From Devosia sp. 67-54 (GTDB lineage: Bacteria > Pseudomonadota > Alphaproteobacteria > Rhizobiales > Devosiaceae), in the NCBI RefSeq assembly GCF_001899075.1, contig NZ_MKVA01000011.1, positions 620,001-684,000 on the forward strand: 64,000 bases of DNA, given 5' to 3'. The number at the start of each line of letters is the position of its first letter. The first letter of the stretch is position 1. Shown piece after piece: positions 1 to 10,537 of this stretch. The notes beneath the pieces are model-generated. The model was not told the DNA's origin, searched no databases, and saw nothing but the letters and a program-made list of their open reading frames with translations. The position numbers and the translations under genes were made by a program.

Positions 1-935
1 TCGTTCCACTGCGCCGTGAAATCGACCGGCCGCGCGTCACCGGTGCGCGTCAGCCAGTGCATCTGGTTCCTGACGTTCTCGACCACCAGCGCCGCGTCCG
101 GCTTGACGGCGCGGCAGGCGCGCGCCAGCTCGCCCAGGAACAGGTCGCGCGCCTCGGTGCGCATCTCGTGCACCGAATCGAAGCGCAGGCCGTCGAAATC
201 GTATTCGCCCAGCCACCATTGCGCGTTCTCGCAATAGAAGCGCCGCACCGCTGCGTGCCGGAAGTCGATGCCGGGTCCCCACGGGGTCTCGGCGTCCGCG
301 GCGAACCATTCCGGCGCATAGTCTGGAATGGCGTTCCCGACCTTGCCGAAATGGTTGTAGACCACGTCGAGGATCATGCCGAGCCCGAGCTCGTGCGCCC
401 GCTCGACCAGCGCCCGCAGCGCCTCCGGCGTGCCGTAGGCGGCATCGGGGGCGAACGGCAGCACCCCGTCATAGCCCCAGCCGCGCTGCCCGGGAAAATC
501 GCCGATCGGCATCAGCTCGAGCGCGGTGTAGCCGGCGTCGCGAAAATGCTCGAGCCGCTCGGCGAGCCCGGAAAACGTGCCCTCGGGCGAGGCCGTCCCC
601 ACATGCACCTCGCACAGCACCGTCTCGTGCCAGGGGCGCAGCGCCGCCGGCCGCGGCGGCCGGCCGAACCCCGGCCAGACCACGCTCCAGCCCCCGACGT
701 CGCCGTCCTGCAGGCGCGAGGCGGGATCGGGGACGTCCTGGCCGTTCGCCCGGAACCGGTAGCGCGTCCCCGCGCCGACGCCGTCGACATGGATTTCCCG
801 GAAGCCGCTATCGCTCCGCTGCATGGCGATCGGCGGGCGGTCGGGCAGCAGCAGCTCGACGTGCGGTTGCGACGGAGCCCAGAGCCGAAAGCGGATGCCG
901 GCAGCGTCGATGAGCGGACCAAAATCGTAAGGCAT
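1..935 (-). CDS. treZ: Malto-oligosyltrehalose trehalohydrolase (partial, C-terminus outside window)
   Basis: This is a GH13 enzyme that releases trehalose from maltooligosyltrehalose in the cytoplasm. The frame is open to the window edge, so it is absent from the complete-ORF track; about 311 N-terminal codons are present. The start is the ATG at 935 (MPYDFGPLIDAAGIRFRLW), followed by an N-terminal beta-sandwich and then the catalytic barrel. The barrel shows DVVYNHFG, the nucleophile region GLRFDSVH and the acid/base region VVENVRNQ, all typical of TreZ. It lies 69 bp downstream of the DeoR gene on the same strand, so it may belong to that transcription unit. Its usual partners treY/treX would lie to the left and are not visible. 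A glycogen-branching enzyme is a less likely alternative. Confidence 0.88.
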   Translation of the reverse strand, partial: MPYDFGPLIDAAGIRFRLWAPSQPHVELLLPDRPPIAMQRSDSGFREIHVDGVGAGTRYRFRANGQDVPDPASRLQDGDVGGWSVVWPGFGRPPRPAALRPWHETVLCEVHVGTASPEGTFSGLAERLEHFRDAGYTALELMPIGDFPGQRGWGYDGVLPFAPDAAYGTPEALRALVERAHELGLGMILDVVYNHFGKVGNAIPDYAPEWFAADAETPWGPGIDFRHAAVRRFYCENAQWWLGEYDFDGLRFDSVHEMRTEARDLFLGELARACRAVKPDAALVVENVRNQMHWLTRTGDARPVDFTAQWN

Positions 936-1004
936 GGAAGGTTGCGGGCAGGAGGTCTATCACTGCTCAAAACTTGCAGTCCTGCAGCCGGTTCCGCCGC
1001 CGGG

Positions 1005-1817
1005 CTACGCCACCGAGATCACCCGCACGCCCGCCAGCGTCGCCGGGTCGTCGAAGCGCAAGCGCGGGTCGCCGTTGGTGATCAGCACGTCGATGCGCGA
1101 CATCCGCGTCACCACATGCGGCGCGCGCTGGCCGAATTTTCCGTCATGCGCCACGAGGATCACCTGCCGCGACTGCTCCAGCACCGAATGCACGAGGTCG
1201 ACCTCCATCGGGTCGAACTCCAGCACCGCGCCGTCGCGGTCGATGGCGCTGGCGCCGATCACCGCCGCGTCGAATTTGAAGCGCCGGCGGCTGTCGTCGG
1301 CGATGGTCAGCACCGCCGAATCCTTGTTCCGCACATAGCCGGCATAGATGTAGACCGTGGCGTCGGTCTTCAGCGCGCACGAATGCGCCACTTCGAGGTT
1401 CGGCGTCGCGATCAGCACCCCCGGATGCCGCGCCAGCACCTCGTGCAGCGAATCGAACGTCGTTCCAAGCCCGACGAACAGCGTCGCCCGCGGCGTCAGG
1501 AACTCCTCGAGCGCCAGCATCAGCCGGCGCTTCACCCCGGTCAGCGTGCCGTGCCGCTCGTCATAGCCGTGCGCCGCCACCCCCGGCGAGGCGAAGGCGC
1601 CGCCGAACGCCTTCTGCAGCAGCCCGCGCGTTTCGAGCGCCCGCAGATCGCGCCGGATGGTCTGGTGCGTGACGGAAAAGCGCGCCGCCAGCTCCGCCAC
1701 CGAGGCCGCGCCGTTGAGCCGCACCGCCTCGAGGATCGCCGCCTGCCGGTCGGGCACCCGCACCGCGTCGGCCGGCCGCTCGATGGCAGCAGCGCCCGGC
1801 GCGCCGGCGCCGCTCAT
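1005..1817 (-). CDS. DeoR-family transcriptional regulator
   Basis: A 270-aa DNA-binding repressor of the DeoR/GlpR type, normally controlled by a phosphorylated sugar or polyol. The N-terminal winged HTH is clear (ASVAELAARFSVTHQTIRRD). It is followed by a sugar-isomerase-like sensor domain (LFVGLGTTF, GASAID, LVAHDGKFG). The ORF track extends upstream to 2342, but that extension is out-of-frame readthrough of the neighbour. The ATG at 1817 overlaps the TGA of the PP2C gene as ATGA, which shows translational coupling. By position it is the likely regulator of the adjacent importer. The divergent promoter at 3924-4045 carries several TTCGA motifs of the kind DeoR proteins bind, which is an inference. 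Confidence 0.88.
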   Translation of the reverse strand: MSGAGAPGAAAIERPADAVRVPDRQAAILEAVRLNGAASVAELAARFSVTHQTIRRDLRALETRGLLQKAFGGAFASPGVAAHGYDERHGTLTGVKRRLMLALEEFLTPRATLFVGLGTTFDSLHEVLARHPGVLIATPNLEVAHSCALKTDATVYIYAGYVRNKDSAVLTIADDSRRRFKFDAAVIGASAIDRDGAVLEFDPMEVDLVHSVLEQSRQVILVAHDGKFGQRAPHVVTRMSRIDVLITNGDPRLRFDDPATLAGVRVISVA

Positions 1818-2830
1818 TTGAGCCGGATGCCCAGATAGCTGCGGTCGTCGGTGAGGATGGTCGGCGTCGTGCCCTTGGTGCTCATGTAGCGGCCGATCTT
1901 GTGCGGATCCTCGGCCTCCACCTCGGCGAAGGCGGCTTCCCACGCCGCCACGCCGAAGCCGTCCCCGAGCTTGAAATAGCCATCGGAGAATAGCTCGATC
2001 GTCTCGATCTCGGCCAGCGCGTAGCTGCGGCTCTCCACATGCCGCTCGGGGATGGGGAAGCCGTCGATGCCGCCATAGCCGAAATACGGCTCCACCACGT
2101 TCTGGAACTTGCCCTGCCCGTTGGCGATGCCGTCGCGAATCAGCAGCAGCACCTCGTCCTGCGGCGCCTTCGGCAGGTGCGCCCGCGCCGCCTGCAGCGC
2201 CCGGGCCTCGATGTTGGCGATCGCCGCCGGATCGGCGGTGGCGCTGCCGGCCGGCTGGTTGCGCGTCCCCTGCCAGGTCAGCAGCCCGGCCAGGCGGTCG
2301 CAGACCTCCTCGGGCTCGCCGCGCGCCGCGAACACCTGCCACGCCTCGCGCCGCAGGATCGAGGTCACGTCGTCGAGCGGCTTCAGCACCTGCAGCGTGT
2401 CGCGGCCGTTGATGCGGATGCCGCTGTCGCCGACCGCCGCGATCTCGAGCCGGTCGCCCACCATCAGCGCCGCCATGATGGTGCAGCCGCCCCTCAGCTT
2501 CCAGTCGGCAGTCACCGCGTCGAGCCGGCCATGCGCCGCATAGGCGTCGCGCATCGCCTGGGTGAGATAGGAGATGAAGGGCACCGCGCCGCGATAATGC
2601 AGCGCCGGCTGCGCCACGTCGGATTGCGCGAGGATGTAGCGCTCGGTCGCCTTCTGCACCGTGCGCGAGGCGAACTGGCCGGGCAGCATCGCGCCGTAGC
2701 GCGTCTCGTTGCGGGCCGTCACGCCGTCGATCACCGCATAGCCGCGGCCCGGCATGATCACCAGGCTGTCCTCATTGGCCTCGGGCTGGCCGACCTTCTT
2801 GCCCAGCGTGAAGGCCTCGAGCTGCTTCAT
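1814..2830 (-). CDS. PP2C-like protein phosphatase
   Basis: A 338-aa cytoplasmic protein resembling PPM/PP2C serine/threonine phosphatases. It has the N-terminal pattern of an Asp/Glu-rich metal site (QPEANEDS, then YAVIDGVT), a central GGCTIMAAL and [11 protein letters not shown], and a C-terminal [10 protein letters not shown] corresponding to the SDG motif. The start is taken at the ATG at 2830 ([10 protein letters not shown]); the track's upstream start adds 27 residues with no family character. It sits between the binding protein and the DeoR gene and overlaps the latter by 4 bp. A PP2C enzyme inside an importer and regulator cluster is unusual. Its substrate could be a protein or a small phosphate compound and cannot be read from sequence. 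Confidence 0.75.
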   Translation of the reverse strand: MKQLEAFTLGKKVGQPEANEDSLVIMPGRGYAVIDGVTARNETRYGAMLPGQFASRTVQKATERYILAQSDVAQPALHYRGAVPFISYLTQAMRDAYAAHGRLDAVTADWKLRGGCTIMAALMVGDRLEIAAVGDSGIRINGRDTLQVLKPLDDVTSILRREAWQVFAARGEPEEVCDRLAGLLTWQGTRNQPAGSATADPAAIANIEARALQAARAHLPKAPQDEVLLLIRDGIANGQGKFQNVVEPYFGYGGIDGFPIPERHVESRSYALAEIETIELFSDGYFKLGDGFGVAAWEAAFAEVEAEDPHKIGRYMSTKGTTPTILTDDRSYLGIRLK

Positions 2831-2933
2831 CGAACTGTCCAATACTGCCGCGCCGCCCGCGACGGCGCCGGCCTCGACTGTGTCGATGCGGCGAGGCGAA
2901 CCCCGCCGCATCCGGTTGCAGGCGCGCGGCCGC

Positions 2934-3923
2934 TTACTGGCCGGTGGCCGTCCGCCACTTGGCCAGGATCGCGTCGGTGCCGCCGAGGTCGGCCAGCGAC
3001 TTGATCTGCACCACGTTGAGGTCGGCGAGGTCGGGCAGGCCGGCCGGGCCGGAAACGTCGGTGCGCACCGAGCGGCGGCCGATTTCCTTGACCAGCGTTT
3101 CCTGCGTCGACTTCGACAGCGCCCAGTCGATGAACTTCTTGCCGCCTTCCGGATTCGGACCGCCCTTGATCAGCGCGATGCCGTCGGGCGTGGCGATGGT
3201 GCCGTCGGTCAGGTGCACGATCGACATCGGCGAGCCGCCCTGCACATATTGCAGCGCGTTATCCTCGAGCGTCAGGCCCATCGGGGTCTCGCCGTCGGCG
3301 ACGTAGCGCGGCACGGCGCCCGAGCTGTCGGTCAGGACGAAGTTCTTGGCGATCTTGCCGTACTCGTCCCAGCCCTTGTCGCCGAAGATGGTCAGCACGC
3401 CCTGCAATTGCTGCATGGCCGAGCCGGAATTGTCGGCGCGGGCCGAGGCGATCTTGCCCTGCCATTTCGGATCGGCCAGCTCGGCCCAGCTCTTGGGCGC
3501 CTGGTCGAGCGGCAACAGGCTGGTGTTGACCGCCAGCACGTAGACGACGCCGGTGTAGGGCGTCCAGGCCGGGCTGCCGATCAGCTTCTGGTTGATCTTG
3601 TCGAAATCCTTGGGCTGGTACGGCTCGAGGATGTCGGCCAGCTCGGTCAGCGCGCTGCCCGAGATCGACCAGATGACGTCGGCCGCCGGCTTGCCGGCTT
3701 CCGCCTTGGCGCGCTTGGCGACGTCGCCCGAGCCCATCTTGACCACTTCGGCCTTGAGCCCGGTTTCCTTCTCGAACATCGGGATCAGCTTGTCGACGAT
3801 GGCCGAGATGTGGGCGGTGTAGACCGTCACCACCTTGTCGTCGGCGAACGCGGTGCCGCCCAGCAGGGTCGAGGCCGCCAGCACGCCGGCCATGGCCAGC
3901 AATGTCCGTTTGCGAACTTTCAT
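2934..3923 (-). CDS. ABC transporter periplasmic binding protein (family 1, FbpA/PhnS-like)
   Basis: A 329-aa exported binding protein. The signal peptide is MKVRKRTLLAMAGVLAASTLLGGTAFA, and mature protein begins near DDKVVTVYTAH. The start at 3923 is preceded by a strong GGGAGGA site; the longer track start is not needed. The fold matches the ferric/2-aminoethylphosphonate-type family (VYTAHISAIVDKLIPMFEKETG, GDVAKRAKAEAGKPAADV). The tyrosine pair usual in ferric-binding members is not evident, so an organic ligand such as a phosphonate, sugar phosphate or polyol is at least as likely as iron. It is divergent from its presumed ATPase and permease partners (4046-6723), an arrangement suited to one shared operator. 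Confidence 0.85.
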   Translation of the reverse strand: MKVRKRTLLAMAGVLAASTLLGGTAFADDKVVTVYTAHISAIVDKLIPMFEKETGLKAEVVKMGSGDVAKRAKAEAGKPAADVIWSISGSALTELADILEPYQPKDFDKINQKLIGSPAWTPYTGVVYVLAVNTSLLPLDQAPKSWAELADPKWQGKIASARADNSGSAMQQLQGVLTIFGDKGWDEYGKIAKNFVLTDSSGAVPRYVADGETPMGLTLEDNALQYVQGGSPMSIVHLTDGTIATPDGIALIKGGPNPEGGKKFIDWALSKSTQETLVKEIGRRSVRTDVSGPAGLPDLADLNVVQIKSLADLGGTDAILAKWRTATGQ

Positions 3924-4045
3924 AGTGTCCTCCCTTTCGAATTCGATCGTTCGATGATCGAATTTGAGTGTGGCAAGCCCGCGATGTTGTTGCAATACGA
4001 AACTTATGCTTACCATGAGTCCGGCAAGCGAGCGGGGGGAGACAC
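3924..4045. promoter_or_regulatory. Divergent promoter region with TTCGA-rich candidate operator
   Basis: The 122-bp gap between divergent transporter genes is AT-richer than its surroundings. It contains a cluster of TTCGA/TCGAA words (about 3936-3963), including the TTCGAT-G-ATCGAA dyad at 3950-3962 and TCGAATTCGA just before it. DeoR-family proteins often recognise repeated TTCG-type sites, and a DeoR gene lies in the same cluster, so this is a plausible operator. The ATPase TTG start at 4046 has a GGGGGGA ribosome site 5 nt upstream. Confidence 0.45.
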
Positions 4046-5079
<1,034 letters not shown>

Positions 5080-5083
<4 letters not shown>

Positions 5084-6723
5084 GGCTGCGGCTCAATTTC
5101 TGGACCATCGTCGCCATCCTCACCTGGGGGCTGCTGGCGGTGCTGCTGTTCGAGCCGGTGGGCTCGGTGCTGATCACCAGCCTGTTCGACAAGGACGGGA
5201 ATTTCACCCTCGCCAATTACGGCACCTTCTTCAGCCAGTGGCGCTTCGCCCAATCGTTCTTCAACACCCTGGTGGTCGGCTTCGGCGCGCTGGCGGGCGC
5301 GCTGGTGCTCGGCTGCACCATGGCCTTCTGCGTGTCGCGCTTTACCATCGCCGGCTCGCGCTTCCTGTCGCTGCTGTCGATCCTGGCGCTGGTGTCGCCG
5401 CCCTTCATCGGCGCCTATTCGTGGATCGTGCTGTTCGGCGCCGGCGGCGTGGTCCGCGGCGCCCTGCGCGATTTCGGCATCAACATGCCGCCGATCTACG
5501 GGCTGGGCGGCATCCTCATGGTCTTTGCCCTGAAGTTCTACCCCTATGTGTACCTGATGGTCTCGGGCGCCCTGGGCAACGTCAACCGCTCGCTCGAGGA
5601 GGCGGCCGAAGGCCTCGGCCTCACCCCGTGGCAGCGCGTGTTCAAGATCTCGCTGCCCATGGTGTTTCCGGCGATCTCGGCCAGCGCGCTTTTAGTGTTC
5701 GTCCTCGCCATCGCCGATTTCGGCACGCCGCGCCTGCTCGGCCGCGGCTATTCGGTGCTCGCCACCGAAGCCTTCGCCGCCTATTCCGCCGAAATCGGCA
5801 GCAATTTCTCCATGGGCACCACCATCAGCGTCGTGCTGATCTTCGTGTCGCTCGTCTTCGTCGCGCTGCAGCGCTACATGTCGCGCCGCAACGTCTATCA
5901 CGGCAATCTCATCAACAAGCCGACGCGCATCCGCCTCAAGGGCTGGCGCAACGTGCTGGCGCATGTGGTCGTCTACGCCATCGGCCTGTGCGGCGCCATG
6001 CCGGTCATCGTTTCGGTCTATTATTCCTTCCGCAAGACCAACGGCCCGGTGTTCCAGGACGGCTTCGCGCTGCAGAGCTACGAGCGCATCCTGTTCAACC
6101 TCGCCGACGTGGTCACCAATTCGCTGACCTTCTCGCTGGTCGCCGTGCTGCTGATCGTCGCCGCCGGCACCATCGTCGGCGTGCTCGTCGCCCGCCGCAC
6201 CAGCCTCAACACCTCGCTGCTCGACGCCGCCTTCATGATCCCCTACGTCATGCCCGGCATCGTCATCGGCATCGCCTATATCGCCGCGTTCAACACCGGC
6301 CCGGTCGTGCTCACCGGCACCGCCGCGATCATCATCCTGTCGATCTTCATTCGCCGGCTGCCCTACACCGTGCGCACCACCGCCACGGCGCTCCGCCAGA
6401 TCGCCCCCAGCCTCGAGGAAGCAGCAGTGTCGCTGGGCTACAGCCCGTTCCGTTCCTTCCTCAAGATCACCGTTCCACTCATCGTGCCCGGCATCATCGC
6501 CGGCGGCATGCTGAGCTTCGTCACCGCCATCAACGAGCTGAGCTCGTCGCTGGTGCTCTATGTCGGCAGCACCATGACCATGCCGGTGCGCATCTATCTC
6601 CTGGTGCTCGACGGCGATTTCGGCACCGCCGCGGCGATGTCGTCCATCCTGCTGCTGCTGAGCGGCCTTGCGGTCTATATCGCCTTCCGCTTCATGGGCC
6701 GCAACGAACAGGCGCTGCTGTAG
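5080..6723 (+). CDS. ABC transporter permease (fused double permease, FbpB/PhnU-PhnV-like)
   Basis: A 547-aa inner-membrane permease consisting of two fused six-helix halves, as in FbpB/ThiP-type proteins. Each half has an EAA-type coupling loop: EEAAEGLGLTPWQRVFKISLP near residue 175 and EEAAVSLGYSPFRSFLKITVP near residue 450. Because both halves are in one chain, no second permease gene is needed. It starts at the ATG overlapping the ATPase stop and is followed after 86 bp by a rho-independent terminator, which ends this transcription unit. With the binding protein at 2934-3923 it completes an importer of undetermined ligand. Confidence 0.9.
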
Positions 6724-6809
6724 GCGGGAAAATTCCGGGAACCGGATGGGCGCTGCGAGGTTGACCCCGCGGCTCGATGCAGAGCCGGCGCGACCTGGCG
6801 CCCGAAAGC

Positions 6810-6842
6810 GGCTCCGCGGCCTTGATCGGCGCGGAGCCTTTT
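6810..6842 (+). terminator. Rho-independent terminator after the permease
   Basis: A stem GGCTCCGCG / CGCGGAGCC (9 bp perfect) with an 11-nt loop is followed directly by TTTT. It lies downstream of the permease stop at 6723. It also lies just beyond the stop of the opposite-strand small ORF at 6850. Confidence 0.75.
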
Positions 6843-6849
6843 CGCTGCC

Positions 6850-7155
6850 TCAGTCGCGGGCCGTGGTGCGGCGGCGGTCGCAGATCATCGCCTGCAGATA
6901 CTGCCCGCCCAGCACATAGGTCGTCTCGTCGACGTCGCGCACCGCATGCTGCCGCGTGTGGCCGAGCAATTGCCGCGCCCAGCGCAGGGCCAGCGACGCC
7001 TCTTCGCACGTGGCTGCCTCCCAGGCGCAATACACCGACACCATCAGCATCTCGACGCGCACGCTCTCCCAGGCGGCGGACGCCGCCACGACATCGGTCG
7101 GGCGCGAGGCATGCGGGACCGTGCACAAGGCGGCACTGTTTTCGGAAGACGACAT
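6850..7155 (-). CDS. Small hypothetical protein
   Basis: A 101-aa ORF of unknown function, read as MSSSENSAALCTVPHASRP. It has no signal peptide or membrane segment, four cysteines, and a predicted helical middle (SLALRWARQLLGHTRQHAVRD) before YVLGGQYLQAMICDRRR. No family is recognised. The ATG at 7155 is chosen because a GGGGGAG lies 11-12 nt upstream. Longer starts at 7257 (ATG, no RBS) and 7317 exist. It is the only plausible coding frame between the terminator at 6842 and rbsK, and the codon pattern is compatible with coding. It is convergent with the transporter operon and divergent from rbsK. Confidence 0.45.
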   Translation of the reverse strand: MSSSENSAALCTVPHASRPTDVVAASAAWESVRVEMLMVSVYCAWEAATCEEASLALRWARQLLGHTRQHAVRDVDETTYVLGGQYLQAMICDRRRTTARD

Positions 7156-7370
7156 GGCCGGACAGCTCTCCCCCAACTCTCCATCCGCGATCGAAACGGC
7201 GGCCCGGGCCCGGGACCGCAGTGGGCGACTGATACGACGGGACGGCGGCGCCGTCATCACCCAAATAGTGGACGAAAGGCAATAGCGATGGCCGCTGCGC
7301 CGCCTTGCCAGCCGCACCGTGCCATTGCTAGCGTTGTCATCGTTCGCGCGCGGAGGAGGCTCGCCTGACC

Positions 7371-8297
7371 ATGCCGAAATCGGGTGTCGCCATCCTCGGC
7401 AGCTTCGTTGCCGACCTCGCCTTCCGCGCCCCCCGCCTGCCGGCGCTGGGCGAGACCATGATCGGCTCCGGTTTCAAGCTCGGGCCCGGCGGCAAGGGCT
7501 CGAACCAGGCGGTCGCCGCCGCCCGCGCCGGCGCGCGGGTGACTTTCATCAGCAAGGTCGGGCGCGACGATTTCGGCCGCGTGGCGCGCGCCACCTGGCG
7601 GCAGGAGGGCATCGTCGACGCGGTGCTCGACAGCGACGGCGCCCCCACCGGCGCCGCCTTCATCTACGTCAACGACCGCACCGGCGAAAACGCCATCATC
7701 GTCGTGCCCGGCGCCGCCATGGCCATCACTCCGGCCGACGTCGATGCCGCCGCGGACGCCATCCGCAACGCCGCCGTCTTCGTCACCCAGCTCGAGCAGC
7801 CGGTCGACGCGGCGCTGCGCGGCCTCGAGATCGCGCGGGCCGCGGGCGTCGTGTCCGTGTTCAACCCGGCGCCGGCCGAGCCGGTGCCCGACGCGCTCTA
7901 TCCGCTCTGCGACTACGTCACCCCGAACGAGACCGAGGCGGCGCTGCTCACCGGCGTCGCCGTGACCACGCTCGACGACGCGCGCCGCGCCGGCGACGTG
8001 TTCCTGCGCAAGGGTGTCGGCACCGCGCTCATCACCCTGGGCGAGAACGGCGTATTATTGCACGGCAAGGCCGCCTCGCTGCACGTGCCCGCCTTCGCCG
8101 CCGGCCCGGTGGTCGAAACCGCCGGCGCCGGCGATGCCTTCAATGGCGGCTTCGCGGCGGCGCTGGCGCGCGGCGATGCGCCCGAGGCGGCGGCCCGCTT
8201 CGGCTGCGCCGTCGCCGGCCTTTCCGTCACCCGGCCGGGCACCGCGCCCTCGATGCCGACCCTCGCCGAAGTCGAGGCGCTGCTCGCCCGCCGCTGA
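7371..8297 (+). CDS. rbsK: Ribokinase (PfkB family)
   Basis: A 308-aa sugar kinase phosphorylating ribose or a related sugar at the 5-position. Family signatures are present in order: the N-terminal LGSFVADLAFRAPRLP, the substrate loop GPGGKGSNQAVAAARAGA, FNPAPAEPVPD, TPNETEAALLTG, and the PfkB signature 2 with catalytic Asp, ETAGAGDAFNGGFAAAL. Usual family length is about 305. A GGAGGAGG tract lies 11 nt upstream of the ATG. It stands alone before the importer operon at 8511, separated by 213 bp, so it may or may not serve that pathway. The exact sugar is unproven; ribokinases of this group also act on deoxyribose or other pentoses. Confidence 0.85.
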   Translation: MPKSGVAILGSFVADLAFRAPRLPALGETMIGSGFKLGPGGKGSNQAVAAARAGARVTFISKVGRDDFGRVARATWRQEGIVDAVLDSDGAPTGAAFIYVNDRTGENAIIVVPGAAMAITPADVDAAADAIRNAAVFVTQLEQPVDAALRGLEIARAAGVVSVFNPAPAEPVPDALYPLCDYVTPNETEAALLTGVAVTTLDDARRAGDVFLRKGVGTALITLGENGVLLHGKAASLHVPAFAAGPVVETAGAGDAFNGGFAAALARGDAPEAAARFGCAVAGLSVTRPGTAPSMPTLAEVEALLARR

Positions 8298-8397
8298 AAT
8301 CCCCGGTTGCGTCGCCGGCCTTCACACCGCTGTCACAGGCTTGCCGTCTAACCGGGGCGCTCGCTGCGCGGAACAAAACGCGCATCGAGGGGTCATA

Positions 8398-8411
8398 ATG
8401 GAATTTTCCAT
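8398..8411. promoter_or_regulatory. Inverted repeat upstream of the importer operon
   Basis: ATGGAATTTTCCAT has 6-bp arms with a TT centre in an AT-rich patch (8385-8425) of an otherwise GC-rich 213-bp gap. It lies about 100 bp before the binding-protein start and is a candidate operator or part of a promoter. No regulator gene is adjacent, so the assignment is tentative. Confidence 0.3.
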
Positions 8412-8510
8412 CCATTTTCCCCTTGCCAGCGGCTGAGCGGGGGTTACTGTCCCGTCAAGGTCGGCAAGGATCGATCGGTCCGGACAATCCGGCAGCCAAG
8501 GGAGTGAAAC

Positions 8511-9659
8511 ATGAAACGTCGCGACTTCATCATCTCGGCAGGCGCCATGGCCGCAGGTGCGACCCTGCTGCCGAAGGCGGCCTTCGCCGAGGCCAACAGG
8601 ATCGACTGGTACACGAGCTCGGACCAGAACATCCTCGATTTCTGGACCAATATCGTGAAGCCCAAATTCGAGGCGGCCAATCCCGGCGCCACGATCAACC
8701 TCGTCGATGGCGGCGACAATGCCGGCGTGCTGGCCATCGCCCAGCGCGCCCAGGCGGCGCTGGCGTCCAAATCCGATCCGCAGGCCGACATGGTCGAGGG
8801 CTTCGACACCCGCCTGCCCGACGGCGGCATCGCGGCCGGGCTGTGGGTCGATTTCAGCAAGGCCGGGCTGTCCAACTACGGCAAGATCAACCCGCTTGCC
8901 TTCGACGTGCCCACCAGCCTGCCGTATCGCGGCAGCTAGGTGCTGCTCGCCTACGACACCACCAAGCTGAAGCCGGAAGACGCCCCCAAGACCTGGGACG
9001 CCCTCGTCGCCTGGATCAAGGCCAATCCCGGCCAGTTCATCTACAACCGCCCGGACAAGGGCGGCGCCGGCGGCAATTTCGTGCGTCGCGCCATCTGGGA
9101 AGTGAACGGGCGCGATCCCAGCAAGTTCACCATCGACAACTACAAGGAGTTCGGCGACAAAGCCCTGCCGCCTGCCTGGGAGCTGCTCAAATCGCTGGCT
9201 CCCTCGATGATGGATCAGGGGGCCTACACCTCGGGCAACACCCAGTCGATCCAGCTCCTGAGCCAGGGGGCCGTCACCATGGTTCCGGCCTGGTCGGATC
9301 AGGCTCTGCAGGCCATCTCCACCGGCGTTCTGCCCGAGACCACCGGGCTCGTGCAGCTCACCGACCTGGCGCTGGCCGGCGGCTTCACCAAGATCGGCGT
9401 GTTCACCAATGGCGTGAACAAGGACCTCGCGCTGAAGCTGTGCGATTTCGTTCTCACCGAGGAGATCCAGTCGGCGGTGATCACCGAGCTCGGCGGCTTC
9501 CCCGGCGTGTCGTGGGACTATGTGAGCAAGGAGCTCCACGACAAGTACAAGGATGTGATTCCCGCCTCGATCCCGGTGTTCCCGTCGGGTGACTGGGAGA
9601 AGAACATCAACGACGGCTGGTATCGCAACGTCGCGCCGAACGTGGACCGCAGCAAGTGA
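8511..9659 (+). pseudogene. ABC transporter binding protein interrupted by an in-frame TAG
   Basis: The reading frame runs 383 codons from ATG 8511 to TGA 9657-9659. A single TAG at 8937-8939 splits it into the track's 142-aa and 239-aa pieces. Both pieces are one binding protein: a Tat-like signal (MKRRDFIISAGAMAAGATLLPKAAFA), a first lobe ending LPYRGS, and the rest resuming VLLAYDTTKLKPEDAPKTW with no frameshift. Homologous importers would have a residue such as Trp here (TGG to TAG is one change). Either the gene is inactivated, or the base is a sequencing error, or the stop is suppressed. The three downstream transporter genes are intact and coupled to its stop by GTGA, which argues that the damage, if real, is recent. 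Confidence 0.82.
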
Positions 9660-10537
9660 GTCTAAGCCCGACGAGCGATATCGTCGGCGCATCGAAAAAG
9701 AGCGGGGGGCTGATCGGCCTCCTGCTCGTTGCTGTGCCGGTGCTGCTGATTGGCTGGATGATCATCTATCCCATCATCGCCGCGGTGATCACCACGCTGT
9801 GGCTGCGCAACGACGCCGGCGCCTATGTCTTCTCCACCCAAACCTACCGCTTCTTCTTCACCGATGGCTACAGCCTCGCCAACCTCGGCCTGACGCTATG
9901 GACCACGGTGGTGTGCGCGATCATCCTGCTTGTCGTCTGCCTGCCGATCGCGCTCTATCTGCGCTTCGCCACCGGCCGGCTCGCCGTCTATGTGCAGGGG
10001 CTGGCCATCTTCCCGCTGTTCGTGCCTTCCATCATTCTGAGCTACGCCTTCATCCGCGTGCTCGGGCCGAACGGCATGCTCGACATCCTGCTCAACGCCG
10101 CGCATCTGCCCAAGATCCGTTCGCCCTATCTCACCCCCTGGGGGCCGGTGATCGGCCTCGTCTGGGACCATATCCCACTCACCGTGCTGATCCTCATGGC
10201 CGGTCTCGGCTCGGTCTCCGACGCCTCCATCGAGGCTGCCAAGGACGTCGGCGCAGGGCCGGTGACGCGGCTGTGGTACATCATCCTGCCGCGCATCTCG
10301 AACTCCATCCTGGTTGCCGCCTCCTTCGCCGTGCTCGGCATCTTCTCGGCCTTCACGCTGCCCTATGTGCTCGGCCCGGCCGCGCCGGAAATGATGGGCC
10401 CGTTCATGCAGCGCACCTTCCGCGACCTCTACGATCCGCCCAACGCCATCACCCAGGCGGTGGTCTCGTTCGGCTTCTGCATCGTGTTCGGCCTGTTCTA
10501 CGTGCGCTCCGTCGTGCGCAACCAGAGGGCCCGCTGA
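9656..10537 (+). CDS. ABC transporter permease 1
   Basis: A 293-aa inner-membrane permease of the PotB/UgpA class with about six membrane helices (first: LIGLLLVAVPVLLIGWMIIYPIIAAVI). The coupling loop is EAAKDVGAGPVTRLWYIILPRI near residue 200. It starts with GTG overlapping the binding-protein stop (GTGA at 9656-9659), and its own TGA shares a base with the next ATG (TGATG). It pairs with the following permease to form the channel of the polyol/sugar-phosphate importer. Confidence 0.9.
   Translation: MSLSPTSDIVGASKKSGGLIGLLLVAVPVLLIGWMIIYPIIAAVITTLWLRNDAGAYVFSTQTYRFFFTDGYSLANLGLTLWTTVVCAIILLVVCLPIALYLRFATGRLAVYVQGLAIFPLFVPSIILSYAFIRVLGPNGMLDILLNAAHLPKIRSPYLTPWGPVIGLVWDHIPLTVLILMAGLGSVSDASIEAAKDVGAGPVTRLWYIILPRISNSILVAASFAVLGIFSAFTLPYVLGPAAPEMMGPFMQRTFRDLYDPPNAITQAVVSFGFCIVFGLFYVRSVVRNQRAR

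Noticed and set aside
57-1838. 593-aa plus-strand ORF at the left edge
   Set aside because: It lies antisense to treZ and the DeoR gene, which both have clear family motifs.
6668-7368. Several overlapping 80-150-aa ORFs on both strands
   Set aside because: Only the frame at 6850-7155 has a plausible start and non-shadow composition; the others are Arg/Pro-rich translations.
8937-8939. TAG read as pyrrolysine
   Set aside because: No pylT/pylS context, and pyrrolysine is not expected in this type of organism; mutation or sequencing error is simpler.
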